A stretch of DNA of 64,000 nt from contig NZ_VKDD01000009.1 of NCBI RefSeq assembly GCF_007097525.1, positions 153,024 through 217,023 on the forward strand, read 5' to 3'. The notes under the pieces are model-generated. The model saw only the letters and a list, made by a program, of their open reading frames with translations. It did no database searches and was not told the origin of the DNA. Shown piece after piece: positions 1-9,256 of this stretch (within the stretch, counting starts at the first letter, position 1; each line of letters opens with the position of its first letter). The position numbers and the translations under genes were made by a program. Origin of the DNA: Thalassomonas sp. M1454 (GTDB lineage Bacteria; Pseudomonadota; Gammaproteobacteria; Enterobacterales; Alteromonadaceae).

Positions 1-323
1 ATTTCTTCATCTGAAATCTCTACCATAAGTTCGATAGACTCATTTGTAGGCCAACCATAGTTTAACTCTATCTTAGTGCCTGCAACCATGATGAAATCAT
101 TAGTTGAACCATCCGTATAAGCCGCAGTTGCACCTTCTATTAATGCTTTAGCATGAGCAATATCAGCCGCCGAGTTTACTGAACCTTCAACACCTTCAAT
201 TACAGCACCACGAGCATCACCAGTTAAGTCAATAAACTTAGGGGCAGCTGTTGCAGCTAAAATACCTAGGATAACGATTACGATTACTAATTCGATTAGT
301 GTAAAACCTTTGTTGTTGTTCAT
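1..323 (-). CDS. mshA: MSHA major pilin MshA (partial, C-terminus outside window)
   Basis: This is the structural subunit of the mannose-sensitive haemagglutinin type IV pilus. The 107 visible residues start MNNNKGFTLIELVIV, a class III signal: a five-residue leader, the GF prepilin peptidase site after Gly6, Glu at position 5 of the mature protein, and a hydrophobic helix. The start at 323 is supported by AAGGGG five bases upstream. It is the last visible gene of the msh cluster, after mshB, as in Vibrio and Shewanella. The 125-bp gap before it is larger than most in the operon, so it may have its own promoter, as is known for mshA elsewhere. The C-terminal disulphide region lies outside the window. 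Confidence 0.9.
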   Translation of the reverse strand, partial: MNNNKGFTLIELVIVIVILGILAATAAPKFIDLTGDARGAVIEGVEGSVNSAADIAHAKALIEGATAAYTDGSTNDFIMVAGTKIELNYGWPTNESIELMVEISDEE

Positions 324-448
324 GAGAACCCCTTTAATAAAAACTTAGAATCTGTGTTAAATAATTTAATAAAGCCATTGTAAAGATTAAGTTAACAACT
401 AACCGTTACAATTTGTAAAATCCAAGTAAAACTTCGTACTTACTGTAA

Positions 449-1063
449 CTAATCAACAGGGTGATGAACTACAACATGGCTTGTTGCTGGTTGATAAGTA
501 AAGTTATTACCTTCAGTCTCATCTTCAGGAGCAACATAATCATCACCTGATCTAACTAAACTTTCTTTTAAAAAGTATGCACAGTAACTTTGAGCTCCAG
601 TACCTTCTAATGTTACGAAGTATTTATAACTATCAGAATCAACACCGTTAAGGTCATCAATGCTTGAAGTAAGTAACGGTGGTTGCTGTAAAATATTATT
701 CCAAATATCAACACAATCTGTTGCAGATAACGACGTATCCCCTCCTTCTAATGCAATTGGGTAACCAGGACGTACTCCGTTAGCTTTATCTTCGGCAGTT
801 AAAATTAAAACGCTACCATCGTAATCTACAACATTATTAGTTCCATCATTTTGTCGACCTTCGGCTTCCCATTGTGCTCGAGCTAATGAAACGGCTGTAG
901 CAAAACCACCTGCCATCCCTTCAATATTAGCATCTTGAGCTTGCTCGGTAAGGTCAATAAATTTAGGTATTGCTGTAACCGCTAATAAGCCAAGTAGCAC
1001 TACTACTATGACTAGCTCAATTAAGGTAAAACCTTGCGTTGCTTTAATTTTTGTATTTTTCAT
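449..1063 (-). CDS. mshB: MSHA minor pilin MshB
   Basis: Type IV pilin-like protein of 204 residues, probably a minor pilin of the MSHA fibre. It has a ten-residue leader and a prepilin peptidase site after Gly11 (QGFTLIELVIVVVLLG), followed by the hydrophobic N-terminal helix and a globular domain. The PKFIDLT segment after the helix is shared with MshA. Two cysteines, in the contexts TDCVDIW and SYCAYF, probably form the C-terminal disulphide loop. It lies between mshF and mshA, the usual position of mshB. The name rests on this gene order plus pilin features. Confidence 0.85.
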   Translation of the reverse strand: MKNTKIKATQGFTLIELVIVVVLLGLLAVTAIPKFIDLTEQAQDANIEGMAGGFATAVSLARAQWEAEGRQNDGTNNVVDYDGSVLILTAEDKANGVRPGYPIALEGGDTSLSATDCVDIWNNILQQPPLLTSSIDDLNGVDSDSYKYFVTLEGTGAQSYCAYFLKESLVRSGDDYVAPEDETEGNNFTYQPATSHVVVHHPVD

Positions 1064-1139
1064 ACTTATCTCAACTTCTTGTTATATTTCTAACTGTAAT
1101 AGAGTTTCGATCAAAATCAAACTATTTTACAGCAAGCCA

Positions 1140-1619
1140 TTAATTTTTATTAATTATTTTGCCAGTTGCACTATTATATTCAATATATTTTTTATCTGAC
1201 AATTGATATCTACATACCCTATTTTTGTCTTTACTATTTAACTCTATCGCTATTAAAGGCGCATTTAACACTTTTAATTCACTTTCAGTAATACGTTCCC
1301 AAATACGAGCACACGCATTATGAGCAATGGTTAAATCTGGCCATCCATATTTATTAACCTTAAACGTTAATTGCTCAAAACTATCATTGCTACCTGGTTT
1401 TCGCGCTTTAATTAATACTTTATTCGGCTTACCTGTCATTAACCACTGTGAATGAATCAGGGTAACTTTACTGGTAAATGCCGCTGCGGCAGATGCCATT
1501 GCAGTTTTAACCAAGTCATCTTCATTTTTTTTAAAGTACAACCAAAACGTTGTCATTAAGATTGTTATAATCCCAACAATTAATAACCCTTTAATTTGTG
1601 GGACGTTATTACTCGACAT
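1140..1619 (-). CDS. mshF: MSHA biogenesis protein MshF
   Basis: Small protein of 159 residues with one N-terminal membrane segment at about residues 11-29 and an outer or periplasmic remainder. The name rests mainly on its place between mshG and mshB. It lacks the GFTLIE prepilin site. Its C-terminal half nevertheless resembles MshB: a C-x2-IW-x2-I stretch and a later C-x-Y occur in both, and both have a short MA...SQW/AQW segment after the helix. MshF may therefore be a pilin-fold protein that is anchored rather than processed. It starts two bases downstream of the mshG stop codon, so the two are probably co-translated. Confidence 0.75.
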   Translation of the reverse strand: MSSNNVPQIKGLLIVGIITILMTTFWLYFKKNEDDLVKTAMASAAAAFTSKVTLIHSQWLMTGKPNKVLIKARKPGSNDSFEQLTFKVNKYGWPDLTIAHNACARIWERITESELKVLNAPLIAIELNSKDKNRVCRYQLSDKKYIEYNSATGKIINKN

Positions 1620-1623
1620 AAGC

Positions 1624-2853
1624 TTAGCCTTGCACTGCTGAGTACATATCCCACATAGGTAAAAAGATCCCTAGCGCCAATATTAAAACCAATCCAGCCA
1701 TAATACTGATTAAAATCGGTTCAATTTTGTCAGTTAAGGTTTTTAAATCATAATCAACTTCACGCTCGTAGTACTGAGCAACTTCTTCAAGTAACTTATC
1801 TATCTCACCGGTTTCTTCACCCACGGCAATCATCTGCAGTACTAACGGTGTAAACAGTCCACTATTATTTGCCGTTCGCAATAAGGTTTCACCGGTTTCG
1901 ACTTTCTTACGCATATGTTTTACTTTATCAGCCATGTAACTATTACTAATGGCATCAGCCGTTAAACTTAAACCTAAAGTAATCGGCACACCAGTACGCA
2001 AGACTATGGAAAAACTATGAGCAAAACGGGCAAGATAAGAGCGTTCAATAATAGGTCCGACTATAGGGAATTTTAATTTTCGTTTATCCCAACTATATAA
2101 GCCATGTTCCGTAGCCAAATAGCGCTTAAAGATAAATACGCCGGTAAATATTGCCGCTAGCAAAAAAGCCCAATAATCGACAAAGAAATTGGAACTCGCA
2201 ATTAACCACTGCGTAGCTAATGGTAATTCGGTTTGAAACTGTGCAAACATATTGGCAAATACAGGGATAACAAAAATATTTAAAACAAACATGGCGATAA
2301 CAATGGCGATGACAACAAAAAATGGATAACGTATCGCTTGCTGAATATTTTTCTTAGTTTCATCTTCGCGTTCAAGGTACTGCGCAAGTTTGGCAAATGC
2401 CTCATCTAGCTGACCAGTATTTTCACCAACATGGACAATACTCGTAATTAGCTTGTTGAATATGTTGCTATGATTGCTCATTGCAATCGATAAGGTATGG
2501 CCGCGTTCAAGTTGTTCATTAATATCAATAAGAGCGTCTTTTAATGCTTCAGACCTTGTGCTTTCTGATAAACCTTTTATTGCTCTTAACAGTGGAACAC
2601 CTGAGCGGGTTAGAGCATACATCTGCCGACAAAACATAATCATATCTACGGCTTTTACTTTTTTAGAGACAAAGTATTGCTGTAAATTTATTTCTTTATT
2701 CGCACCAACCTCTTCTTTAGCAGGTTTAATGGTGATAGGTATAATATTATTTTTACTTAATTGCTCAGCAACAGCAGAGCTAGAACTAGCATCAATAGAA
2801 CCAGAGACTTGCTTACCTTCAGAATTTCGAGCGATGTAATGAAAAATTGTCAT
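1624..2853 (-). CDS. mshG: MSHA inner-membrane platform protein MshG
   Basis: Polytopic inner-membrane platform protein of the GspF/PilC family, 409 residues. It couples the assembly ATPase MshE to pilin insertion. Two T2SSF domains are visible, at roughly residues 70-195 and 270-395, each containing GVPLLRAI- or GVPITLGL-type and GENTGQLDEA/GEETGEIDKL-type segments. Hydrophobic membrane helices lie at about 170-200, 220-245 and 380-405. It follows mshE by 11 bp and precedes mshF, as in known MSHA clusters. Length and architecture are typical. Confidence 0.93.
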   Translation of the reverse strand: MTIFHYIARNSEGKQVSGSIDASSSSAVAEQLSKNNIIPITIKPAKEEVGANKEINLQQYFVSKKVKAVDMIMFCRQMYALTRSGVPLLRAIKGLSESTRSEALKDALIDINEQLERGHTLSIAMSNHSNIFNKLITSIVHVGENTGQLDEAFAKLAQYLEREDETKKNIQQAIRYPFFVVIAIVIAMFVLNIFVIPVFANMFAQFQTELPLATQWLIASSNFFVDYWAFLLAAIFTGVFIFKRYLATEHGLYSWDKRKLKFPIVGPIIERSYLARFAHSFSIVLRTGVPITLGLSLTADAISNSYMADKVKHMRKKVETGETLLRTANNSGLFTPLVLQMIAVGEETGEIDKLLEEVAQYYEREVDYDLKTLTDKIEPILISIMAGLVLILALGIFLPMWDMYSAVQG

Positions 2854-2864
2854 AATAATTTCAA

Positions 2865-4577
2865 CTAATTAAGATCGATCATTTCAGCTAAACGTAACGT
2901 TTCTTCTACTGTCGTAATGCCATCTACAGCATAATCATAAGCACAAATTGCTAATGGCTTAAAATCAGGGCTTTGTTTGGCAATACGCGTAAACTCTTCG
3001 GTATCTTCACGCTTAAGCGCATTCATCATATCGGTATCTAACTCGAGTAACTCAAACACACCGATACGACCTCTATAACCACTATAATTACAAGATTGAC
3101 AACCACTGCCGTGATAAAACGGTTTTATTTGTTTCTCACCGGTAAGGTTTTCTAACCAAATAGATTCTTGTGGTGTTAATTGATGCTCAACTTTACAACT
3201 GTTACAAATACGGCGTACTAAACGCTGGGCAACAATAGCACGTAAGGCACTACTCACTAAAAAGCCCTGAGCTCCCATATCGATTAAACGTATAGCACTA
3301 GTAATAGCATCATTGGTATGCAACGTTGATAAAACCATATGACCTGTTAATGCGCCTCGCAGACCTATTTCAACCGTTTCTGCATCACGCATCTCACCTA
3401 TCATTAAAATATCAGGATCTTGTCGCAGGGCAGTTCGTAATACTCTTGAGAAAGTTAAATCAATTTTTGAACTCACCTGCACCTGATTTATCCGGTCAAT
3501 TCGGTACTCAACAGGATCTTCCACTGTAATAATTTTTTTATCAGCACCATTTAGTTCCGATAATGCAGCATATAGGGTTGTTGTTTTACCACTACCTGTT
3601 GGCCCGGTAACTAGTACCATGCCATTTGAACGAGATATTTGCATACGTAATCGGGAAATTAAATGTGCAGGTAATCCGGTTTCTTCTAGCTTAATTAAAC
3701 CGCCGGTTTGATCAAGTAGACGCATAACTACTGACTCACCAAATTGCACTGGCATAGTCGATAAACGTACATCAACTTCATGGCCTTTTACCCGCATATG
3801 AAAGCGCCCATCTTGTGGTAAACGCTTTTCTGAAATATCTAAACTGGCTAGTAATTTCAACTTTAACACTAGAGCTGAGGCGATCTTGCTTTGATTAATA
3901 ATGTTTTCTTGTAAAACACCATCAACCCTTTGACGAATTCTTAATTTATTTTTTTCTGGCTCAATATGTACATCCGATGCGCGCATTTGTACTGCATCTT
4001 CAAATACCGATTGTAATAACTTATCAACAGTCGCGTCACTGCTATCGTCGTTTAAATTACCTGTTAGAAATTCTAAATCATTGCCGTCTTGATATTCTTC
4101 TTCAAGTTGGCTGGCAAATGATTCTATTTCAGCGGTTCGACGATATAAATTATCAAATGCATTAAAAAGCTGTGACTCACTCACTGCTGCAAGTTTTAAA
4201 CTTCGCGGCGCTAAATACTGTTCTAGTTGATCTAAGGAGCCTAAATCGGCAGGATCACTCATGCCTAATAAGACAGAGTCATCATCATATTCAAGCACTA
4301 ATGCGCGCAAACGGCGTGCATGTATTTCTGGTAATAACTCAACTACATCCGGAGAGATAAAACGCTGCGTGATATTGATAAAAGGAAGGCTTAATTGCTT
4401 AGCTAAAAATTGCAGTAATTGATTCTCAGTTATATAACCAAGATCTGTTAGTGAATCGCCTAGCTTGCGATGGGTAGTATTTTGTAGATTTAGAGCATGA
4501 GTTAATTGTTCATCAGAAATAATATTCTCTTGAACCAGTAAATCACCTAAACGCATTTTTAGTCTTGGTGTTGTCAT
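2865..4577 (-). CDS. mshE: MSHA pilus extension ATPase MshE
   Basis: Hexameric GspE/PilB-type ATPase of 570 residues that powers pilus extension. The C-terminal half has Walker A (GPTGSGKTT), a Walker B/Asp-box region with DPDILMIGEMRD, and a CxxC zinc-binding pair on either side of the linker (RRICNSCK and GCQSCNYSG). The N-terminus carries an MshEN domain. Residues 9-32 and 38-61 form two 24-residue units of the RLGxxL...LxxQ type separated by five residues, which is the known cyclic-di-GMP binding arrangement. The second unit begins KLG rather than RLG, and residue 18 is Asn where Gly is usual. It starts directly after the mshN stop codon. Confidence 0.95.
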   Translation of the reverse strand: MTTPRLKMRLGDLLVQENIISDEQLTHALNLQNTTHRKLGDSLTDLGYITENQLLQFLAKQLSLPFINITQRFISPDVVELLPEIHARRLRALVLEYDDDSVLLGMSDPADLGSLDQLEQYLAPRSLKLAAVSESQLFNAFDNLYRRTAEIESFASQLEEEYQDGNDLEFLTGNLNDDSSDATVDKLLQSVFEDAVQMRASDVHIEPEKNKLRIRQRVDGVLQENIINQSKIASALVLKLKLLASLDISEKRLPQDGRFHMRVKGHEVDVRLSTMPVQFGESVVMRLLDQTGGLIKLEETGLPAHLISRLRMQISRSNGMVLVTGPTGSGKTTTLYAALSELNGADKKIITVEDPVEYRIDRINQVQVSSKIDLTFSRVLRTALRQDPDILMIGEMRDAETVEIGLRGALTGHMVLSTLHTNDAITSAIRLIDMGAQGFLVSSALRAIVAQRLVRRICNSCKVEHQLTPQESIWLENLTGEKQIKPFYHGSGCQSCNYSGYRGRIGVFELLELDTDMMNALKREDTEEFTRIAKQSPDFKPLAICAYDYAVDGITTVEETLRLAEMIDLN

Positions 4578-4578
4578 G

Positions 4579-5694
4579 TTACTCCCCTAACTCAGCTAAA
4601 CGTTGCTTGGCAAATTGTTTAGAATTCTTTGATAACCTATTACTTGCTATTGCTTCTTTATAGGCAACAATGGCTTGTCCATAGTCTTCATTACTGTCTA
4701 AAGAAATAGCCATTCCTAACCACCATAAGCCTTGAGTCGGTCGCATAGCCAATAGTTTTTGATATGCACTTATTGCTTCAACATGGTGATCAGTTTGTGC
4801 GGCTATATTTGCTAACGCTAGTTGGTACTCTAATAGTTTACTCTGTGAAAACTCATTTAATACCGCGAAGGCTTTGTCATTATTGCCTATGGTCGAGTAT
4901 AAACGCGCCAGCATTAATCTATACTCTTCATTGTTAGGGCTTAGAGCCAAGCCTTGAGACAATAAATTAATCGCCTGATTATAAGATTTGCCACCAAACC
5001 ATAAAGCCGCTAACTGTTTACGTGCTTGTACGTTATATGGGTCTAAAATTATCGCTTCTTCTAACCAAGCCTGCGCTTTATTAAGTTTATTATCATTTAA
5101 ATATCGCTTAGCTTGGTTTAGTTTTTTTAGTGATAACTGCTGTGGCGTCAGTTCAACCTGAGAAATCACTAGGTTTTTATCTGAGCTTTTAGTTTCATCT
5201 GTTGTTGTAGATATCGTTATTGGCGTTACCGCTACAACTTCAACTTTATCATTTGATTCAACAACTACCGGCTGTTTTACTGGCTGAGAAGGTTTACTAA
5301 CTACAGCTACCTCTTCAACTTTAGGGGTTTTAACCTGCTTAACTGTGTTAGTTTGCACTTTATCTTCAGGAGCTGGCGCAGCTATGTTCTTAGCAACAAC
5401 TATGTTCGAGACTTCAGGCTCTGTAACTTTAATAGGAGGCGTTTGAGGTATGTTTTCAACTTTTGCAGTTGTGCTTTTTTCCGGCACAGAGTTTACATTT
5501 TCATTATTTAAGTTGTTTTGAATAAAATATGTGGCAGCGATGCTGATCGCCGCAGTAAATACAATTAATGTAATAATTAATTTATAGCTTGGAGTATTGG
5601 ATTGCAAAACGCTAGCAGCATAATTACTTGCACTCTCATCTTGAGGTGCTTTACGCTGTTCCAAGTCTTTTAGCATTTCATTTATAACGCTCAC
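4579..5694 (-). CDS. mshN: MSHA biogenesis protein MshN (TPR)
   Basis: Membrane-anchored TPR protein of 371 residues. A short cytoplasmic N-terminus (MSVINEMLKDLEQRKA) precedes a single membrane helix at about residues 38-60. A low-complexity Val/Lys/Pro/Thr-rich linker spans roughly 65-175, and tetratricopeptide repeats fill about 185-370. Its start overlaps the end of mshM by four bases, and its stop is one base from the mshE start, so the block is tightly coupled. The family is thought to support assembly of the pilus machine, but its exact role is not settled. Confidence 0.88.
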   Translation of the reverse strand: MSVINEMLKDLEQRKAPQDESASNYAASVLQSNTPSYKLIITLIVFTAAISIAATYFIQNNLNNENVNSVPEKSTTAKVENIPQTPPIKVTEPEVSNIVVAKNIAAPAPEDKVQTNTVKQVKTPKVEEVAVVSKPSQPVKQPVVVESNDKVEVVAVTPITISTTTDETKSSDKNLVISQVELTPQQLSLKKLNQAKRYLNDNKLNKAQAWLEEAIILDPYNVQARKQLAALWFGGKSYNQAINLLSQGLALSPNNEEYRLMLARLYSTIGNNDKAFAVLNEFSQSKLLEYQLALANIAAQTDHHVEAISAYQKLLAMRPTQGLWWLGMAISLDSNEDYGQAIVAYKEAIASNRLSKNSKQFAKQRLAELGE

Positions 5695-6593
5695 AGCATT
5701 CCCTTAAAGTATCCAATTGCAATCACAAGCAAAATAATAGCCGTCGATATCATTACAACAGGCATTGTCATTCGACCTTTTTTTTCAACTGATTCAGTAT
5801 CTTTTACAGCTAAATTTAGATCTTTTTTATTCACTTTCTGTTTGCCTTGCCCATAACTAAGCATCAGCATTTTATGACAAAGAACATTTACCAAACGAGG
5901 TATACCACCAGAGACTCTAGCAATACTTTTACAGGTTTGACTATCAAACAATGGCTCACCTTTATAACCAGCAATAGTTAGTCTGTGCCTAATATAGTTT
6001 TCAACTTCGGTATTGGTCATTGGCCTTAACTTATATGAAAAAGTAATCCGCTGTTTTAACTGACGAAAACGCTTTTCATTTAATCGTTCATCTAACTCCG
6101 GTTGAGCAAATAACACAACTTGTAATAGCTTTCTTGATTCTGTTTCTAAATTAGTAAATAAGCGTAAAGCCTCAAGACTTTCTTCAGGAAGCGCCTGTGC
6201 TTCATCTAAGATCAAAACTACAGAATGACCTTTACTATGTAACTCTAACAACCGCTCTTGAATACGCTGGCTTAATAGCTGCACATTCATGCGTTGTGCT
6301 TGTTTAACCCCAAGCTCAGTTGCTACCGCACGGCGCAACTCGTCAGGGTTAAGATATGGGTTTGGGATATAAGCGGTAACAAAGTGATCAGGTATTTCAT
6401 TTAATAGCTTGCGACAAATAAGTGTTTTACCTGTTCCGACTTCGCCAACAACCTTAATAAAACCTTCACCATTTTTTAATGCCACTAACAAAACATTTAG
6501 CGCTTCATTATGCGGCTGCAAGCCCAAATAAAAACTTGTATTTGGTGTCAGAGTAAAAGGCAACTCTGACAAACCATAATGGTACAAATACAT
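5691..6593 (-). CDS. mshM: MSHA biogenesis AAA ATPase MshM
   Basis: ExeA/GspA-like AAA+ ATPase of 300 residues. Walker A (GEVGTGKT) is near residue 50 and a Walker B-type stretch (VVLILDEAQ) near 125. The start MYLYHYGLSELPFTLTPN is characteristic of this group. A single hydrophobic helix near the C-terminus (about 277-297) probably anchors it in the inner membrane. ExeA relatives help secretin insertion through the cell wall, which fits its position between the secretin gene mshL and mshN. It starts three bases after the mshL stop and overlaps mshN by four bases. Confidence 0.9.
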   Translation of the reverse strand: MYLYHYGLSELPFTLTPNTSFYLGLQPHNEALNVLLVALKNGEGFIKVVGEVGTGKTLICRKLLNEIPDHFVTAYIPNPYLNPDELRRAVATELGVKQAQRMNVQLLSQRIQERLLELHSKGHSVVLILDEAQALPEESLEALRLFTNLETESRKLLQVVLFAQPELDERLNEKRFRQLKQRITFSYKLRPMTNTEVENYIRHRLTIAGYKGEPLFDSQTCKSIARVSGGIPRLVNVLCHKMLMLSYGQGKQKVNKKDLNLAVKDTESVEKKGRMTMPVVMISTAIILLVIAIGYFKGML

Positions 6594-6596
6594 AAC

Positions 6597-8279
6597 TTAT
6601 TCGCTTTCAGGGAACCATTTTTGTAGTAGTGAACGGGCCTCTTTAATTTGGTCTTGCCAAGTTTCTTTGCCCACAACTACTGGTTTAAGCAGAATAACTA
6701 ATTCTTTCTTAACAATACTTTCGCTACGGTTAGTAAATAACTCTCCTAAATAAGGGATATCACCTAAATATGGTGTTTTAGAGACAATATCTGTTTTACT
6801 AGACTCGATTAAACCACCTAACACAATTACTTCACCAGACTTAGCTTTGACAATAGTATCCGACTCTCTCACGCGTGAGCGAGCAAGCGGAAGCAATATC
6901 TCTTCTTGGTTAAAGCTCACGCTTTTAACTTGTTCAGAGGTAATGGTAACTGATGGATGAACATGCAAAATAACTTCGCCATCTTCATTAATTTGCGGAG
7001 TCACATCTAGTGCAATACCAGAGAAAAATGGCGTTAACTCAATTTCAGGAGTAACCGTAGTCGCATTACCAGTAATGGTTGTACTCGATATTTCGGTCAC
7101 AAAATATTCATCTTCACCGACTTTAATTACTGCTTTTTGGTTATTTGTTGCGGTAACACGCGGGCTTGATAGTGTTTGCACCTTACCCTGGGTAGATAAC
7201 AAGGTTAGAATGCCTGAAAAATCGGTTCCTTGAACTACGAAATTACCACCACCACCTATGGCGGTACTAATTGCATTGCCGGCAACATTACCTGAAGTTC
7301 CAAACCCTACGCTACCACTATCAACATCACCTATAGCAGCCCAAGAAATACCCTGCTGATAATCATCATTTAAGGTTACTTCCAGTATTTTAGCTTCAAT
7401 AATCACTTGTCTGCGTAAATGCTGTTCAGACGTTTGAATAAACTCTTCTATTGCTTTAATTTCGTTTGGCAGAGCTTTAATTGTTATTAAACCCGCTTGT
7501 GGTGAAATAACGACATTTCGACCATCTTCAGTACCAATTAAAGATTGTAAAGTTTGCTCAAGCTCGGTCCAATAATCAGATTCATTTTCGGTAGAGATAT
7601 TAATGCCACTTACCTGGTTTTGTGAACCACCCTGACCATTATTGCTATTATTTGAACTTGAGTTATTTGAGTTACCATTTTGGCCATTTTGATTACCGTT
7701 GCCACCGGCATTAGGATCATTGGTAGATACACCGCCAGAATTAATGCTAGTAGATGACAAACCTGCACGTTTTAAGAATAAATAATTTAATGGAATGGTT
7801 TGAGTACGCATGCCAGCAGGGTAAATTTGAATTACGCGATTAAATTTACGAATATCATAACCATACATATCTTGCACAATATCTAATGTTTCTTTAAGCG
7901 TAACTTCAGATAGGTTTAAAGTAATATTGCCCTTAACATCAGGGTGAACGGCAATAGAATAGTCACTATCAGCAACGATTGCAGAGAAGAAATTAGCGGC
8001 AGGAATTTGATTAGCAGCAACATCCATGCGTTTCTCAACCATTAAAGAATCACGAGCATCGGCTAAGCCTTGCTGCATAATATCTTGTTGCACGGCTAAA
8101 GGTATTTTAGACAAAGGTTTGGCTTTAACGGGTGCTTTTTCTTTGTTTATGGAATCATCTAATACGTCCATTGGCTCGTCTTGCGCGGCCTTTTTAGCAT
8201 CTGGCTCTTCTGTAGTAGAACAACCAGCTAAGGTTAATACTGATGAACAAATTAAGCTTAATAACAAATGTTTTTTCAT
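6597..8279 (-). CDS. mshL: MSHA outer-membrane secretin MshL
   Basis: Secretin of 560 residues that forms the outer-membrane channel for the pilus. The N-terminus is a lipoprotein signal with lipobox LAGC (Cys20). An STN/N0-like domain lies around residues 95-160. The secretin domain fills the C-terminal half, with VPYLGDIPYLGELF-type sequence and a VILLKPVV end. An unusual Asn/Gly/Ser-rich stretch at about 190-222 sits between N-domains; length variation there is common in MshL proteins. It lies 10 bp after mshK and 3 bp before mshM. Confidence 0.93.
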   Translation of the reverse strand: MKKHLLLSLICSSVLTLAGCSTTEEPDAKKAAQDEPMDVLDDSINKEKAPVKAKPLSKIPLAVQQDIMQQGLADARDSLMVEKRMDVAANQIPAANFFSAIVADSDYSIAVHPDVKGNITLNLSEVTLKETLDIVQDMYGYDIRKFNRVIQIYPAGMRTQTIPLNYLFLKRAGLSSTSINSGGVSTNDPNAGGNGNQNGQNGNSNNSSSNNSNNGQGGSQNQVSGINISTENESDYWTELEQTLQSLIGTEDGRNVVISPQAGLITIKALPNEIKAIEEFIQTSEQHLRRQVIIEAKILEVTLNDDYQQGISWAAIGDVDSGSVGFGTSGNVAGNAISTAIGGGGNFVVQGTDFSGILTLLSTQGKVQTLSSPRVTATNNQKAVIKVGEDEYFVTEISSTTITGNATTVTPEIELTPFFSGIALDVTPQINEDGEVILHVHPSVTITSEQVKSVSFNQEEILLPLARSRVRESDTIVKAKSGEVIVLGGLIESSKTDIVSKTPYLGDIPYLGELFTNRSESIVKKELVILLKPVVVGKETWQDQIKEARSLLQKWFPESE

Positions 8280-8289
8280 ATTTTTCTAC

Positions 8290-8598
8290 TTATTTAACCA
8301 AACCGTTTGCAAACAGGGAAAGTTCTATCGATTCTGATGAGCTTGTTAGGATGACGCTATTTTTTAATATATCAGTTACTTTGAACTCACCTAAGCTGTC
8401 ACCAATGGCCAATACTTGATTATTAATCATGGCTTTTTTAGATTGTCCTGAAATTATCACTGAATAGAGTTTAAAGTTTTTTTGCACAGAATCTTTATCC
8501 AATGCAACCTTGGTAAATGGCTTCGTTGGGTCTAGTTCTTGCGCAGTTGCCACACTAGACAACATTAAAAGTATTAGCGTTGATATAATTTTAAACAC
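8290..8598 (-). CDS. mshK: MSHA biogenesis protein MshK (PilP-like)
   Basis: Small periplasmic protein of 102 residues with a signal peptide (about residues 1-19, ending VATAQ). The DPTKPF motif follows, then a compact beta-rich domain with an SGQSKKAMINNQVLAIGD segment. This resembles PilP and the HR domain of GspC, which link the inner-membrane complex to the secretin. It overlaps the end of mshJ by eight bases and precedes mshL, the expected position. Confidence 0.85.
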   Translation of the reverse strand: MFKIISTLILLMLSSVATAQELDPTKPFTKVALDKDSVQKNFKLYSVIISGQSKKAMINNQVLAIGDSLGEFKVTDILKNSVILTSSSESIELSLFANGLVK

Positions 8599-9256
8599 CG
8601 ATAAACTCCTTCTTGGTACTTAAACTATACATCTCTATATTCAGTTGCGCATTTGGGTATTCACTTACTGAATAATCGAATTCATGCCAATAGAATGACC
8701 AAGGCATATTTTCAACACTCTTCAGGTAATCTCTTAGTTGAAAGAAGTCTCCCTCAAGTGTTATACGAATAGAATGACGGTAAAGGTCTATCTGCTCGCT
8801 ATTATTTTCAGACGGTTCTTTTGCAGATTGCGCAAGTAGAGTCTCGGCGGGTAATGACTCAAATGAAACTATCTTAACCTTGCTTAGGTTAAGTAAATTC
8901 TGCAATGCTTTACGCATTTCTTGTGGCGAGATTAATTCATTAGTTAAAGAGTATAATTGTTTATCCATACTCGCTAATTTTTGCTGATATAACTCGATTG
9001 ACTGGTGCAACTCATCATTTGGGTTTTTGGCTATTTGCACCTGTGCTTTAGCAAGTTCCAAAGTTAAGGTCGAATTTTTACTTTTTAACTGAGTTAATGA
9101 TTTTTTTACTCTGTTAGTTTTTGTTTGGTTATTTTCAAACACTAGTGAGTTAAACAATAAGAAAAAGATAATCACCCCTGAGAGTAAAATAATATACTGC
9201 TCTCGAGATGTTAATTTAGAGAATTTCTCAGATAATACAAACCATTGTTTTTGCAT
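8591..9256 (-). CDS. mshJ: MSHA biogenesis protein MshJ (PilO/GspM-like)
   Basis: Bitopic inner-membrane protein of 221 residues. It has a membrane helix at about 22-42, a coiled-coil region at 45-100, and a ferredoxin-like periplasmic domain at about 105-220 (FFQLRDYLKSVENMPWSFYW is typical of PilO/GspM-type folds). Its start overlaps the stop of the upstream PilN-like gene by one base, and its end overlaps mshK by eight bases. With the PilN-like and PilM-like neighbours it should form the inner-membrane alignment complex. Confidence 0.85.
   Translation of the reverse strand: MQKQWFVLSEKFSKLTSREQYIILLSGVIIFFLLFNSLVFENNQTKTNRVKKSLTQLKSKNSTLTLELAKAQVQIAKNPNDELHQSIELYQQKLASMDKQLYSLTNELISPQEMRKALQNLLNLSKVKIVSFESLPAETLLAQSAKEPSENNSEQIDLYRHSIRITLEGDFFQLRDYLKSVENMPWSFYWHEFDYSVSEYPNAQLNIEMYSLSTKKEFIGV

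Noticed and set aside
1008..1199. Plus-strand 63-codon open frame
   Set aside because: It is AT-rich and antisense to mshB and mshF, with no supporting signal.
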